From Phyllobacterium endophyticum (lineage in GTDB: Bacteria > Pseudomonadota > Alphaproteobacteria > Rhizobiales > Rhizobiaceae): 64,000 nt of DNA. Shown in pieces: positions 55,829-64,000 of this stretch. Each line of letters begins with the position of its first letter. Position 1 is the stretch's first letter. The stretch spans positions 1,116,001-1,180,000 of the forward strand of contig NZ_PGGN01000002.1 of the NCBI RefSeq assembly GCF_003010935.1, written 5' to 3'. The notes under the pieces are model-generated. The model did no database searches and was not told the DNA's origin. It saw only the letters and a program-made list of their open reading frames with translations. The position numbers and the translations under genes were made by a program.

Positions 55829-55841
55829 TTGTATCCTACAA
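55829..55841. promoter_or_regulatory. TTGTA-TCC-TACAA operator-like dyad
   Basis: A perfect five-base dyad around TCC, 48-60 bases upstream of the EIIC start. GntR/FadR-type regulators bind very similar TTGTAnnnTACAA sites. No regulator gene is adjacent, so control would be from elsewhere. Confidence 0.5.
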
Positions 55842-55946
55842 TGGATCAATGTTTATCAACATGATATTTGCCAAGTCAACGCATGAGTTCCACCAGAGCG
55901 GAGTCCAGCGAGTTTCAAACCGATAAGATGCTGTTTTCAACAGGAT

Positions 55947-56714
55947 TCAGCGGCGCGACCCACTCTCGGAGAGAGAAGTCACAGATTTCGGTAGCGACCT
56001 GGTTACAGCGTTCAAGAAGCCATCGCGTGCTTCGGGAGGTTTTTGCGCCCTAGGCTCCCATACATGCCGGGAGAAGAAAAAGCTCGTCAGGCGGAACGCA
56101 GCGATGATCTCACTAAGCGATGTGGCGCGCACGCTTGAATTGACCATGAAAGGCGGCATGGAGAGAAGTTTGTCGGCCCATGGCGCTCCGGCATCGCGGG
56201 ACACTGCGCGTCCGGACTTCGGTGATACATACGCCAAGTCATGTTCGCTGCCCGTCGATGCACAACGTTTCAGATCAAGCCCAAATCCCAACTCCTCGAG
56301 CATCATCACTTCGAACCGCAGCAGCAGTTCGCCGGCAATCAGAGCGTCTTCGCAATGCTCTAGTATGATCGCCAGGGTTTCAAACAGGTTTTCATGAGGG
56401 TCACGCTCGGGGAGCAGCCGAAGATGTGACGCTGCGAGCTGCAGCCCATAAAGAGCCACGGGCTGGTCAATCAATCGTGCGGCGGCGAAGGTGACAGGTT
56501 CGACCTGCATCATGCCCAGATGTTCGTCGATGCGCGCGCGCCAGATGACGTCAACGCGATTGCCGGCCTGCAAGAGCGGCTGCATCCGACGAGAACGGCC
56601 ACCTCGCACCAGTCCCATATGGCGGCCGTGTGCGCGCGTCATCAACTCAAGAATAGCACTGGTTTCCCCGTGCCGCCTTGTTCCAAGGATGATGCCCTCG
56701 TCACGCCATTCCAT
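55947..56714 (-). CDS. recO: DNA repair protein RecO
   Basis: Recombination mediator loading RecA with RecR and RecF. OB-fold N terminus (EWRDEGIILGTRRHGE) and helical C-terminal domain; 255 residues. ATG 56714 is preferred; TTG 56717 precedes it. Last gene of the rsh to recO run, 15 bases after era. Confidence 0.93.
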   Translation of the reverse strand: MEWRDEGIILGTRRHGETSAILELMTRAHGRHMGLVRGGRSRRMQPLLQAGNRVDVIWRARIDEHLGMMQVEPVTFAAARLIDQPVALYGLQLAASHLRLLPERDPHENLFETLAIILEHCEDALIAGELLLRFEVMMLEELGFGLDLKRCASTGSEHDLAYVSPKSGRAVSRDAGAPWADKLLSMPPFMVNSSVRATSLSEIIAAFRLTSFFFSRHVWEPRAQKPPEARDGFLNAVTRSLPKSVTSLSESGSRR

Positions 56715-56729
56715 CAAGCGAGACTGGCT

Positions 56730-57671
56730 CTACGAGTTTGGAAATTCAAGACCCATTTCGCGATACCGCTCGGGGTCATTGCCCCAATTGTCACGAACCT
56801 TGACGAAAAGGAACAGGTGGACCTTCTGTTCTAATATTTCCATCAGTTCCTTGCGCGCAGACTGGCCGATAGCCTTGATCGCCTGTCCCTCGTGCCCGAG
56901 GACGATCTTCTTCTGGCTGTCACGCTCCACATAGATCACCTGCTGGATGCGAACGGAACCGTCCTTCTTCTCTTCCCAGCTTTCTGTCTCGATATGCGAT
57001 GAATAGGGCAACTCGTTGTGAAGGCGCAGATACAGTTTTTCGCGGGTGATTTCCGCTGCAAGCATGCGCATCGGCATGTCGGAAATCTGATCCTCGGGAT
57101 AGTACCAGGGTCCTTCGGGCAGATTGTCGGCAAGGTATTTCAGCAGATCCTTGCAACCATAACCCTTAAGCGCGGAGATCATGAAGGTCTTGTCGAAGTT
57201 GACCATCTCATTGGCCTTTTGAGCCAACTCAAGGAGCTTCGGAGCCTCGATCCGGTCCACCTTGTTGAGGACGAGGATCACCTTGCGCTTCTTCTCGTGA
57301 AGACTGCCAAGTATCGCTTCAGCCTCTTCGTCGATACCCTGTTCGACATCGATGAGGACCAGGATGAGATCGGCATCCTTGGCGCCGCCCCAAGCCGTCG
57401 TCACCATGGCACGATCAAGCCGGCGTTTCGGCTTGAAAATGCCAGGCGTATCCACCAGCACCATCTGCGTTTGCCCATGTATGACGATACCGCGCACGAG
57501 AGCACGCGTCGTCTGCACCTTGTGGGTGACGATGGAGACCTTGCTCCCCACAAGCTGGTTGACGAGCGTGGACTTGCCGGCGTTCGGAGCACCGATCAAA
57601 GCGATGAACCCCGAGCGGGTTGCAGCCTCGGGGTTTGCGTCGCTGTCGGGTTTTTGTGTCTGTTCGGTCAT
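56730..57671 (-). CDS. era: GTPase Era
   Basis: GTPase binding the 3' end of 16S rRNA during 30S maturation. G1 GAPNAGKST at 27-35, VDTPGI and NKVD motifs, and a C-terminal KH domain (GHEGQAIKAIG). Length 313. ATG 57671 overlaps the rnc stop as TGATG; TTG 57674 is less likely. Confidence 0.97.
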   Translation of the reverse strand: MTEQTQKPDSDANPEAATRSGFIALIGAPNAGKSTLVNQLVGSKVSIVTHKVQTTRALVRGIVIHGQTQMVLVDTPGIFKPKRRLDRAMVTTAWGGAKDADLILVLIDVEQGIDEEAEAILGSLHEKKRKVILVLNKVDRIEAPKLLELAQKANEMVNFDKTFMISALKGYGCKDLLKYLADNLPEGPWYYPEDQISDMPMRMLAAEITREKLYLRLHNELPYSSHIETESWEEKKDGSVRIQQVIYVERDSQKKIVLGHEGQAIKAIGQSARKELMEILEQKVHLFLFVKVRDNWGNDPERYREMGLEFPNS

Positions 57672-58381
57672 CAAGTATCTTCTTCCTGCGCCTTCTGACG
57701 GACGCCTTCGCGATAAAGCAGTGCAACCGCGGCTTCCTGTTCGGCGATACGTTTCGAGCGGCCGATGCCGGTAGCAGGATCGAAACCCTTGACCACGACC
57801 TTCACCGTAAATTGCGGATCATGATCCGGACCCGTCCGGTCGACAATGCTATAATAGGGTTGGGCGCCATTTTGCTGATGTGCCCATTCCTGCAATTCAG
57901 TCTTGGGATCGCGCTGCGCCGAGTTGATTTCACGCGAGCGAGCATCCCAGTAACGCTCTATGAAAGGTTGCGCCGCTTCCATCCCGCCGTCCAGATAAAT
58001 CGTTGCGATCAGCGATTCAACCACGTCGGCACGCAGGCTCTTCAACCGTTTGTCAGCAAGCCCCTTCACATCGGAACCAGTACGGATGAACTCGTGCAGG
58101 CCGATCTCATCCGCAACAGCCGCGCAAGTATCGGCATTGACCAGCGAGTTCAACCTCAGGGACAATTCGCCTTCCGTCGCCGTAGGATAGGCGCGGAACA
58201 GGAGTTCTGCGATCACCAGACCGAGCACGCGATCACCGAGAAACTCGAGACGTTCATAGTCCGACCCCGCCGAGGGCCGGGCGCTTGCATGCGTGAGTGC
58301 GCGTTCCAGACGGCCAAGATCGCGAAACGTATGGCTGGTCTTTTCCTCCAGTCTGCGAACGGCGTCGGCGGACAGGTTCAT
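57671..58381 (-). CDS. rnc: ribonuclease III
   Basis: Double-strand RNA endonuclease. Signature ERLEFLGDRVLG at about residues 43-54 with catalytic acids; C-terminal dsRNA-binding domain from about residue 160. Length 236. lepB stop lies seven bases upstream; the gene overlaps era. Confidence 0.97.
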   Translation of the reverse strand: MNLSADAVRRLEEKTSHTFRDLGRLERALTHASARPSAGSDYERLEFLGDRVLGLVIAELLFRAYPTATEGELSLRLNSLVNADTCAAVADEIGLHEFIRTGSDVKGLADKRLKSLRADVVESLIATIYLDGGMEAAQPFIERYWDARSREINSAQRDPKTELQEWAHQQNGAQPYYSIVDRTGPDHDPQFTVKVVVKGFDPATGIGRSKRIAEQEAAVALLYREGVRQKAQEEDT

Positions 58382-58388
58382 AGGACCA

Positions 58389-59162
58389 TCAATTGTTCTG
58401 GACTGAGCTTGGCGCGCTGTTGACGCTGTTCAACAGACGGCCGAAACGAACTTCGGATGGCCAGCGCCAAATCTCCAACGGGCTGGCCTTGCCGGCAATC
58501 GAGAAGAAGATGATATTGGCGCGGCCAACGAAATTCTCTAGCGGAACGTAGCCAACGTCGAAGCGGCTGTCGCTCGAATTGTCGCGATTGTCGCCCATCA
58601 TGAAATAGTTGCCGGCTGGAACCACGAACTCTCGCGTGTCGTCGCCAAGGCCATTGGCAGTGAGGTCAAGCGTGTCATAGGTGATACCGTTTGGCAGTGT
58701 CTCCCGATAGACATCGACCGGACGGTTGACTTCCGTCACGTCGGGATTGTCGATCTGGCCAACCTTCTCACGAGGCACGGCCACGTCATTGATGTAAAGT
58801 ACACCGCCGCGCATCTGAATCGTATCGCCAGGAAGACCAATGACCCGCTTGATGAAATCGAGTGACGTATCGTTTGGCTTTCGAAAAACCGCGATATCGC
58901 CGCGCTGAGGTTCGCCGCTCCAGATTCGACCTGAAAAGAGATCAGGAGCAAAGGGAATCGAGAATTTGGAATAGCCATACGAGAATTTGGAAACGAACAG
59001 ATAGTCGCCCTCCAGCAGCGTTGGCCGCATGGATCCCGACGGAATATTGAAGGGCTGAAACAGCAACGTCCGGATGACCAGGGCGAGCAACAACGCCTGC
59101 ACGATGACGCTGATCGTCTCACCAAGACCACCCGAATTTTTCACAACGGCTTTGTCGCTCAC
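58389..59162 (-). CDS. lepB: signal peptidase I
   Basis: Membrane serine-lysine protease that removes signal peptides. One N-terminal transmembrane helix, nucleophile Ser44 in PSGSM, general-base Lys105 in IKRVIGLPGD, and the GDNRDNSSDSR box. I take GTG 59162, since GGAGAG lies nine bases upstream; ATG 59171 is too near that site. Length 257. Confidence 0.94.
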   Translation of the reverse strand: MSDKAVVKNSGGLGETISVIVQALLLALVIRTLLFQPFNIPSGSMRPTLLEGDYLFVSKFSYGYSKFSIPFAPDLFSGRIWSGEPQRGDIAVFRKPNDTSLDFIKRVIGLPGDTIQMRGGVLYINDVAVPREKVGQIDNPDVTEVNRPVDVYRETLPNGITYDTLDLTANGLGDDTREFVVPAGNYFMMGDNRDNSSDSRFDVGYVPLENFVGRANIIFFSIAGKASPLEIWRWPSEVRFGRLLNSVNSAPSSVQNN

Positions 59163-59248
59163 GTGTCTCATCTCTCCAAAATCCAATTTGCCCCTCATAA
59201 CGGCTGAACGCGCTGTGGGCAATGCCGCTCAATGGAGTTTGATTGCGG

Positions 59249-59653
59249 CTATTCTTCGATTTCTATTGCCTCGATAATCACAAATGCTTGTGCAAGCGGA
59301 AAATCATCGGTGATGGTCAAATGAATCCGCGCGAGGCAGTTGGCCGGAGTAATGGCCGAGAGCCGATCTGCGGCTCCGTTCGTCAGACGCATCGTAGGTG
59401 CGCCACTTGGCAGGTTGACGACACCCATGTCACGCCAGAACACGCCGCGTGACAGCCCGGTGCCCAGAGCCTTTGCGCAGGCCTCCTTGGCAGCAAAGCG
59501 TTTGGCATAGGAAGCGGCACGCTCTTTGCGGCGGTCAGATTTGGCTTGTTCGACCGGGGTATATACCCGCTCGACAAAACGGCGGCCGTGGCGCTCAAGC
59601 GTCTTTTCAATACGCCTGATATCGATCAAATCGCTACCGATCCCAATGATCAT
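59249..59653 (-). CDS. acpS: holo-ACP synthase
   Basis: Attaches 4'-phosphopantetheine to the acyl carrier protein (acpP at 7182-7418). Motifs [13 protein letters not shown] at the N terminus and [14 protein letters not shown] near residues 54-67. Length 134. ATG overlaps the DUF2062 gene stop by four bases. Confidence 0.95.
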   Translation of the reverse strand: MIIGIGSDLIDIRRIEKTLERHGRRFVERVYTPVEQAKSDRRKERAASYAKRFAAKEACAKALGTGLSRGVFWRDMGVVNLPSGAPTMRLTNGAADRLSAITPANCLARIHLTITDDFPLAQAFVIIEAIEIEE

Positions 59654-60213
59654 GTCGGCTCGATTGCCTTCTCAAGTCTGAAATATGCCTTTTGCCGCCG
59701 ATGTTGGAAGCTTGCGACTGTCCAGCGCACAGGAAAATAAATGAGAAGCGCCGTAACGAGACCCAGCGGGACGGCTCCGATCAGCATAGGCTTGATCAGT
59801 GGTTGCCACAGAACGATCAAGTCCAGGTGCCTGAGCATAGACCCGAGATGCGGCGGCAAGGGTTCTCCACTCAAGCTGCCGCTCAGGACGAAACGTCCGA
59901 CTTCCAGCGTCGCGGCCCAGATGAATGGCAGAATCACGGGATTACCCAGCGTCGTGCCGATAACGGCCGCAGCGATATTGCCTCCGATCAACCAGGCGAT
60001 AGCCAGTGCAACAGCAATATGGATGCCGAGAAGCGGAATGAATGCAGCGAATATCCCACATGCAAACCCGGCAGCGATCGAGTGAGGTGTCGCTCTGAGC
60101 CTCAGCACACGTTTGCCGAAATAACGTAATGACCTGCCTATGGAGCGACGGGGCCAAAGTGCCACGCGCAACCGCTCACGCAGGCAAGGTTCTTTGCGCC
60201 TCTTGAAAAGCAT
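59650..60213 (-). CDS. DUF2062 family membrane protein
   Basis: 187 residues with a basic N terminus and about three to four hydrophobic helices ([13 protein letters not shown] and [15 protein letters not shown]). The family is of unknown function and lies between pyrE and acpS in rhizobia. Overlaps acpS by four bases. Confidence 0.87.
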   Translation of the reverse strand: MLFKRRKEPCLRERLRVALWPRRSIGRSLRYFGKRVLRLRATPHSIAAGFACGIFAAFIPLLGIHIAVALAIAWLIGGNIAAAVIGTTLGNPVILPFIWAATLEVGRFVLSGSLSGEPLPPHLGSMLRHLDLIVLWQPLIKPMLIGAVPLGLVTALLIYFPVRWTVASFQHRRQKAYFRLEKAIEPT

Positions 60214-60256
60214 CTATCAGGTTCCTCTACACCAGTCCTGACCGGCGGCACATCGA

Positions 60257-60835
60257 TCAAAGATTGCGACTACCGGGCTTAACGGGCGGAATTGCGGCAA
60301 GTTCCGGCGGCAGCCGGTCGGCAGGATAAGCGGGTACTTCGTATTCGGCCAGCGCTATCAATGGCACGCCAACATCGCTTTTTCCAGCAGACCTGTCGAT
60401 GATACATGCCGCTGCCAGCACATGCGCGCCCAACTCCTGCAAACAGCCAACCGTTTCACGAATGGATAGGCCGGTGGTCACGATGTCTTCGACGATGACG
60501 ACGCGCGCGCCTTTGGCGATCTCGAAACGGCGAAGCTTGAAAACACCGTTTTCGCGTTCGACCCAGATAGCCGGAACACCAAGGTGGCGTGATGTCTCGT
60601 ACGCCGGAATGATACCACCGATGGCGGGACCGACCACATAGTCTATTGTGCCGAGTCCAGCGCTTTTGATCTTGTCGGCGAGGCCGCGGCAAACGCGTTC
60701 GGTCTTGTCCGCATGCATGAACACGCGTGCTTTTTGCAAAAAGATCGGGCTGCGCAGGCCTGATGTCAGGATGAAGTGCCCTTCGAGCACGGCACCCGCC
60801 TCGCGAAACACGTCCAGGACCTCGTTAGTATTCAT
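60257..60835 (-). CDS. pyrE: orotate phosphoribosyltransferase
   Basis: Joins orotate with PRPP in UMP synthesis. PRPP loop [13 protein letters not shown] near residue 112 and [11 protein letters not shown] are visible. ATG 60835 ([10 protein letters not shown]) gives 192 residues, as usual in rhizobia; six extra codons upstream are possible. Starts 10 bases after rsh. Confidence 0.96.
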   Translation of the reverse strand: MNTNEVLDVFREAGAVLEGHFILTSGLRSPIFLQKARVFMHADKTERVCRGLADKIKSAGLGTIDYVVGPAIGGIIPAYETSRHLGVPAIWVERENGVFKLRRFEIAKGARVVIVEDIVTTGLSIRETVGCLQELGAHVLAAACIIDRSAGKSDVGVPLIALAEYEVPAYPADRLPPELAAIPPVKPGSRNL

Positions 60836-60845
60836 TCCCGCCTCT

Positions 60846-63065
60846 CTATCCATTTACGCGCTGCGCATCGCTGACGCATTTGCTCTCTTTAAGTTTCGAC
60901 AATATCCGGTTGAGATGCTTGAGATTCCACACCTCGAGGTCGACAATCATGTGGGTAAAGTCCGGTGCCGTGCGCACCATTGACAGATTGTGTATGTTGG
61001 TCTCGTTTTCGGCAATGGTCTGCGCGATTTCCGCAAGCGATCCCGGCGCATTTATAGCGGAGATGCTGATGCGGGCCGGGAACCGATCGCGCCGGCTCTC
61101 ATCGATGTCCCATCGCACATCGATCCAGCGCTCCGGCTGATCGTCATAGGCCATCAACGCCGATGACTGGATGGGATAAATGGTCATCCCGGACCCAGGC
61201 TGAAGGATGCCGACGATGCGATCGCCCGGCACGGCTCCTTCAGGCGAGAAATGCACTGGCATATCGGGACTGGCACCACGGATCGGAAGAGCGTTCGGCC
61301 CTCCAGGCTCCAAGCCTGCTGCCTCGGCACCTTCGGGCATCTTGAAGATCATGCCAGAGGTGTTGCGGAAATTCACCCAGCCTTCCTCGCGTTCCGGCGT
61401 GTTCGATTTTGGCTTCGCGTCCTGATATTCGGGATAAACGGCCTTCATGACGTCAGACGACGGCAATTCCCCGCGGCCGACGGCTGCAAGGACATCGTCG
61501 ATCTCCTTGCGTGCCAGGCGCGGCAGGCCCTTCTTCAATTCGTCGCGTGAATAGACCTTTCCCGCCCGCTCGAATGCGCGTTCAAGTATCTGCATGCCAA
61601 GGCCCGAGTACTGCTTGCGGACTGCTAACCGCGTCGCACGGCGAATGGCAGCCCGCGCCTTGCCGGTCACGACGATCGATTCCCAGGCGGCCGGCGGAGT
61701 CTGCGCTTTGGACCGGATTATTTCCACTTCGTCGCCATTATGCAGCACGGTCATCAGCGGCATGATACGGCCATTGACCTTGGCACCGACGCAGCTATCG
61801 CCAATGTTTGTATGCACGGCATACGCGAAGTCGATCGGTGTTGCCCCGCGCGGCAGCGCAATGAGACGCCCCTTGGGCGTGAAGCAGAAGACCTGATCCT
61901 GGAAAAGCTCAAGCTTGGTGTGCTCCAGAAACTCTTCGGGATTGTCGCCCTCTGCCAGCGCTTCAATGGTCTGACGCAGCCACGCATAGGCATTGGTTTC
62001 GGTCGAAATGACATGGGGATTTTGCGCACTGCCACGATCCTTGTAGATCGAATGCGCCGCGACGCCATATTCCGCGATGTCATTCATCTCGCGTGTGCGT
62101 ATCTGCAGTTCGACACGCTGGCGCGACGGTCCGACTATCGTCGTATGAATCGAGCGATAGTCATTCTGCTTCGGCGTAGAGATATAGTCCTTGAAGCGGC
62201 CCGGGACCATCGACCATGTCGTGTGGATGATACCGAGGGCGTTGTAGCAATCAGCGACCGTATCGACGACAACGCGAAACCCGAAAATGTCCGATAGCTG
62301 CTCGAAGGACAGGCCCTTGCTTTCCATTTTGCGGAAAACCGACCAAGCCTTCTTCTGCCGGCTTTTGACACTTGCCTTGACGCCATGCTTGTCGAACAGG
62401 CTGGATAGATCGGTCTCGATCTGCTTCAGCGTCGCCTTGTTTTTCTCCATCAGTTCCGCAAGACGGTTGGTGACGGCGTTGAAGGCTTCCGGGTTGATAT
62501 ATCGGAAGGCGAGCTGCTCCAATTCCTCGCGCATGTCCTGCATACCCATGCGTCCCGCCAGCGGCGCATAAATGTCCATCGTCTCTTCGGAGATGCGCAG
62601 GCGTTTGTCTTCGGGCACGTGGTGGAGCGTGCGCATATTGTGGAGGCGGTCTGCAAGCTTGACCAGCAGTACGCGCACGTCATCCGAGATCGCCAGGAGC
62701 AATTTACGCAGGTTTTCGGCCTGGACGGCTTTCTTGGAAACAAGATCAAGCTTCTTCAGCTTCGTCAGTCCTTCGACGAGCTTGCCGATATCCGGTCCGA
62801 ACAGCGTGTCGATCTCCTGCCTTGTGGCGGAGGTATCCTCGATTGTGTCGTGCAACAATGCAATCGCGATGGTCGCCTCATCGAGATGCATGTCCGTCAG
62901 GATGGCGGCGACTTCCAGGGGATGAGAAAAATAGGGATCGCCCGATGCACGTTTCTGGTGGCCATGCTTCTGCATGGCGTAGACATAGGCCTTGTTCAGC
63001 AGCGCCTCGTTGACGTCAGGCTTGTAACGCTGGACACGCTCGACAAGCTCGTACTGACGCATCAT
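60846..63065 (-). CDS. rsh: bifunctional (p)ppGpp synthetase/hydrolase (RSH)
   Basis: Stringent-response enzyme. HD hydrolase domain (HDTIED at residues 72-77) is intact, so it can degrade ppGpp; the synthetase domain (about 235-350; QNDYRSIHT) is also intact. TGS (about 385-445) and C-terminal ACT domain (about 660-735) sense ribosome state. Length 739. A TGGTAA/TTACCA dyad lies upstream. Confidence 0.96.
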   Translation of the reverse strand: MMRQYELVERVQRYKPDVNEALLNKAYVYAMQKHGHQKRASGDPYFSHPLEVAAILTDMHLDEATIAIALLHDTIEDTSATRQEIDTLFGPDIGKLVEGLTKLKKLDLVSKKAVQAENLRKLLLAISDDVRVLLVKLADRLHNMRTLHHVPEDKRLRISEETMDIYAPLAGRMGMQDMREELEQLAFRYINPEAFNAVTNRLAELMEKNKATLKQIETDLSSLFDKHGVKASVKSRQKKAWSVFRKMESKGLSFEQLSDIFGFRVVVDTVADCYNALGIIHTTWSMVPGRFKDYISTPKQNDYRSIHTTIVGPSRQRVELQIRTREMNDIAEYGVAAHSIYKDRGSAQNPHVISTETNAYAWLRQTIEALAEGDNPEEFLEHTKLELFQDQVFCFTPKGRLIALPRGATPIDFAYAVHTNIGDSCVGAKVNGRIMPLMTVLHNGDEVEIIRSKAQTPPAAWESIVVTGKARAAIRRATRLAVRKQYSGLGMQILERAFERAGKVYSRDELKKGLPRLARKEIDDVLAAVGRGELPSSDVMKAVYPEYQDAKPKSNTPEREEGWVNFRNTSGMIFKMPEGAEAAGLEPGGPNALPIRGASPDMPVHFSPEGAVPGDRIVGILQPGSGMTIYPIQSSALMAYDDQPERWIDVRWDIDESRRDRFPARISISAINAPGSLAEIAQTIAENETNIHNLSMVRTAPDFTHMIVDLEVWNLKHLNRILSKLKESKCVSDAQRVNG

Positions 63066-63133
63066 GGACGGGGGCCTCCGGAGTTACACACAAACAGAAT
63101 TTGGTCGAAGATGGAATTGTTATGCCGCCTATA

Positions 63134-63150
63134 TGGTAATTGCGTTACCA
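63134..63150. promoter_or_regulatory. inverted repeat upstream of rsh
   Basis: TGGTAA (63134-63139), five bases, TTACCA (63145-63150), perfect. It lies about 70-85 bases upstream of the rsh start and just beyond the rpoZ terminator, a suitable place for an operator of the rsh promoter. No regulator can be named. Confidence 0.45.
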
Positions 63151-63153
63151 ACA

Positions 63154-63188
63154 CACAAAAATAATGCGCCGCAGAGACTGCGACGCAT
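63154..63188 (-). terminator. intrinsic terminator after rpoZ
   Basis: On the minus strand an 11-pair stem (63164-63174 with 63178-63188, one G-U) with a three-base loop is followed by a T-rich run. It lies 40 bases after the rpoZ stop and separates rpoZ from rsh transcription. Confidence 0.85.
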
Positions 63189-63227
63189 CAAAAGCCTTTG
63201 ATGTAGAGATTGTCTCCGACAGATCTC

Positions 63228-63626
63228 TTAGTAGTCGTCGCTCTTCTCGGGGGCTACCAGCCCTTCGATACCGGCAAGCAATTCTTCTTCCGACATTGAA
63301 TCGAAGGAAACATTGTCGTCAGCGTCAGTCTCGGTGGCCTCGGTCGCACCGCTGTCAGCAGTAACCTGCGGAACGGCGACAGCTTCCGGCTCATCGACTT
63401 CAACATGTTTCTGCAGAGAATGAATCAGGTCTTCCTTCAGATCACCAGGCGAAAGCGTCTCTTCTGCAATTTCGCGCAGAGCAACCACAGGATTCTTGTC
63501 GTTATCGCGATCGATGGTGATCGCTGCACCTTGGGAAATCAGGCGTGCGCGGTGACTTGCAAGCAGAACCAGCTCAAAACGGTTCTCAACCTTGTCAACG
63601 CAATCTTCAACAGTGACGCGGGCCAT
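63228..63626 (-). CDS. rpoZ: RNA polymerase omega subunit
   Basis: Assembly subunit of RNA polymerase and part of a ppGpp site. The [20 protein letters not shown] core is standard; an acidic tail extends to 132 residues as in rhizobia. GAAAGAGG lies upstream. Followed by a terminator and rsh. Confidence 0.97.
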   Translation of the reverse strand: MARVTVEDCVDKVENRFELVLLASHRARLISQGAAITIDRDNDKNPVVALREIAEETLSPGDLKEDLIHSLQKHVEVDEPEAVAVPQVTADSGATEATETDADDNVSFDSMSEEELLAGIEGLVAPEKSDDY

Positions 63627-63736
63627 AAACTGCCTCTTTCATTTTTTACTGAATTAGCGGATTAATGGGGACATAACGTGGTTGCGCGCAAAAAACAAGC
63701 AAAAGCGCGCCTGCGTTCGCGGTACTAAAACGAATA

Positions 63737-63754
63737 TGGTGACGAAGCTCACCA
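63737..63754. promoter_or_regulatory. dyad in the rpoZ-NYN gene spacer
   Basis: TGGTGA, six bases, TCACCA, perfect. The 296-base divergent spacer is AT-rich and must hold both promoters. It also has a GCGCGC/GCGCGC pair near 63686-63712. Role unknown. Confidence 0.35.
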
Positions 63755-63922
63755 AATGTTGAGCACTTATGTCCAAAAACATATACAAATCTTCAATCAA
63801 GGTCTTGGCTTTTGACGCAACCCGACGTACTTAATATGCAACTTTCGTATAAGATCAGATCGGGCTTTATTATCTCCAGCTGATTTGAATTGAAGCTCAG
63901 ATTTTTGAAATGGAACGTTATT

Positions 63923-64000
63923 ATGTTTGATCCCCGCGAAAAAATCGTCCTGTTTATCGACGGCGCCAATCTCTATGCAGCGTCCAAGGTACTCGGATTT
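63923..64000 (+). CDS. NYN-domain (LabA/DUF88-like) protein, 5' part only
   Basis: The first 26 codons are visible before the window ends: KIVLFIDGANLYAASK carries the first NYN acidic motif (FIDGANLY), typical of PIN-like ribonucleases. A NYN gene beside rpoZ is usual in rhizobia. The rest of the gene, and so its activity, cannot be judged. Confidence 0.8.
   Translation, partial: MFDPREKIVLFIDGANLYAASKVLGF

Noticed and set aside
1-64000. tRNA, rRNA, CRISPR, transposase or prophage genes
   Set aside because: None was recognised on either strand; no regular repeat-spacer pattern and no integrase or transposase-like frame.

Overview
This 64 kb window is chromosomal DNA of an alphaproteobacterium of the order Hyphomicrobiales (Rhizobiales), probably near the Brucellaceae/Phyllobacteriaceae; the exact family is not determined. 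This is inferred from gene order (surA-pdxA-rsmA, fabD-fabG-acpP-fabF-mltG, rpsF-rpsR-DUF2232-rplI, rsh-pyrE-DUF2062-acpS-lepB-rnc-era-recO), a NadQ-type NAD regulator next to nadABC, and several small proteins typical of rhizobia. I found no rRNA, tRNA, insertion sequence, prophage or CRISPR array. Most of the window is core metabolism with some accessory genes.

Layout. 0-12 kb: outer-membrane chaperone and vitamin B6/16S rRNA methylation genes (+); then a minus-strand block for guanylate kinase, YicC, MltG and type II fatty-acid synthesis; then the S6/S18/L9 ribosomal protein operon (+) with a recognisable promoter and a structured leader. 12-21 kb: cyclopropane fatty acid synthase, DnaB, alanine racemase, RadA, CvpA, PurF and an SDR enzyme. 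21-31 kb: a membrane-anchored AraC regulator divergent from a secreted alpha/beta hydrolase, phosphatidylethanolamine synthesis (pssA-psd), an ArsR regulator with an Atm1-type ABC exporter, a LysM protein, a LOG-family enzyme, ZntB and RarD. 31-39 kb: citramalate synthase, a GFA enzyme, CysS, LysE, an SRAP protein, a Nudix enzyme and three poorly characterised small proteins.

39-56 kb holds the most interesting regulation. A carboxymuconolactone-decarboxylase gene and an overlapping ECF41-type sigma factor lie behind a sequence that fits the promoter signature described for ECF41 sigma factors. A compact plus-strand cluster (ygfZ, HD hydrolase, tyrosine phosphatase, nadQ, cupin) faces a five-gene minus-strand operon nadA-nadB-nadC-panC-panB, and a near-perfect dyad upstream of nadA is a candidate NadQ operator. 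This implies that NAD and pantothenate synthesis may be co-regulated. Further on, an MFS transporter and a galactitol-type PTS (EIIC-EIIA-EIIB) lie side by side with no sugar catabolic genes.

56-64 kb is a conserved minus-strand operon from rpoZ and the bifunctional (p)ppGpp synthetase/hydrolase down to recO, covering the stringent response, pyrimidine synthesis, ACP activation, signal peptidase, RNase III and Era. An intrinsic terminator separates rpoZ from rsh. The window ends inside a NYN-domain gene. No wholly new defence or mobile system was found. The best leads are the ECF41 module, the NadQ/nad-pan circuit, the rpsF leader, the ArsR operator over its own start codon, the 12-bp inverted repeat in the AraC/hydrolase spacer and a 54-codon small gene.
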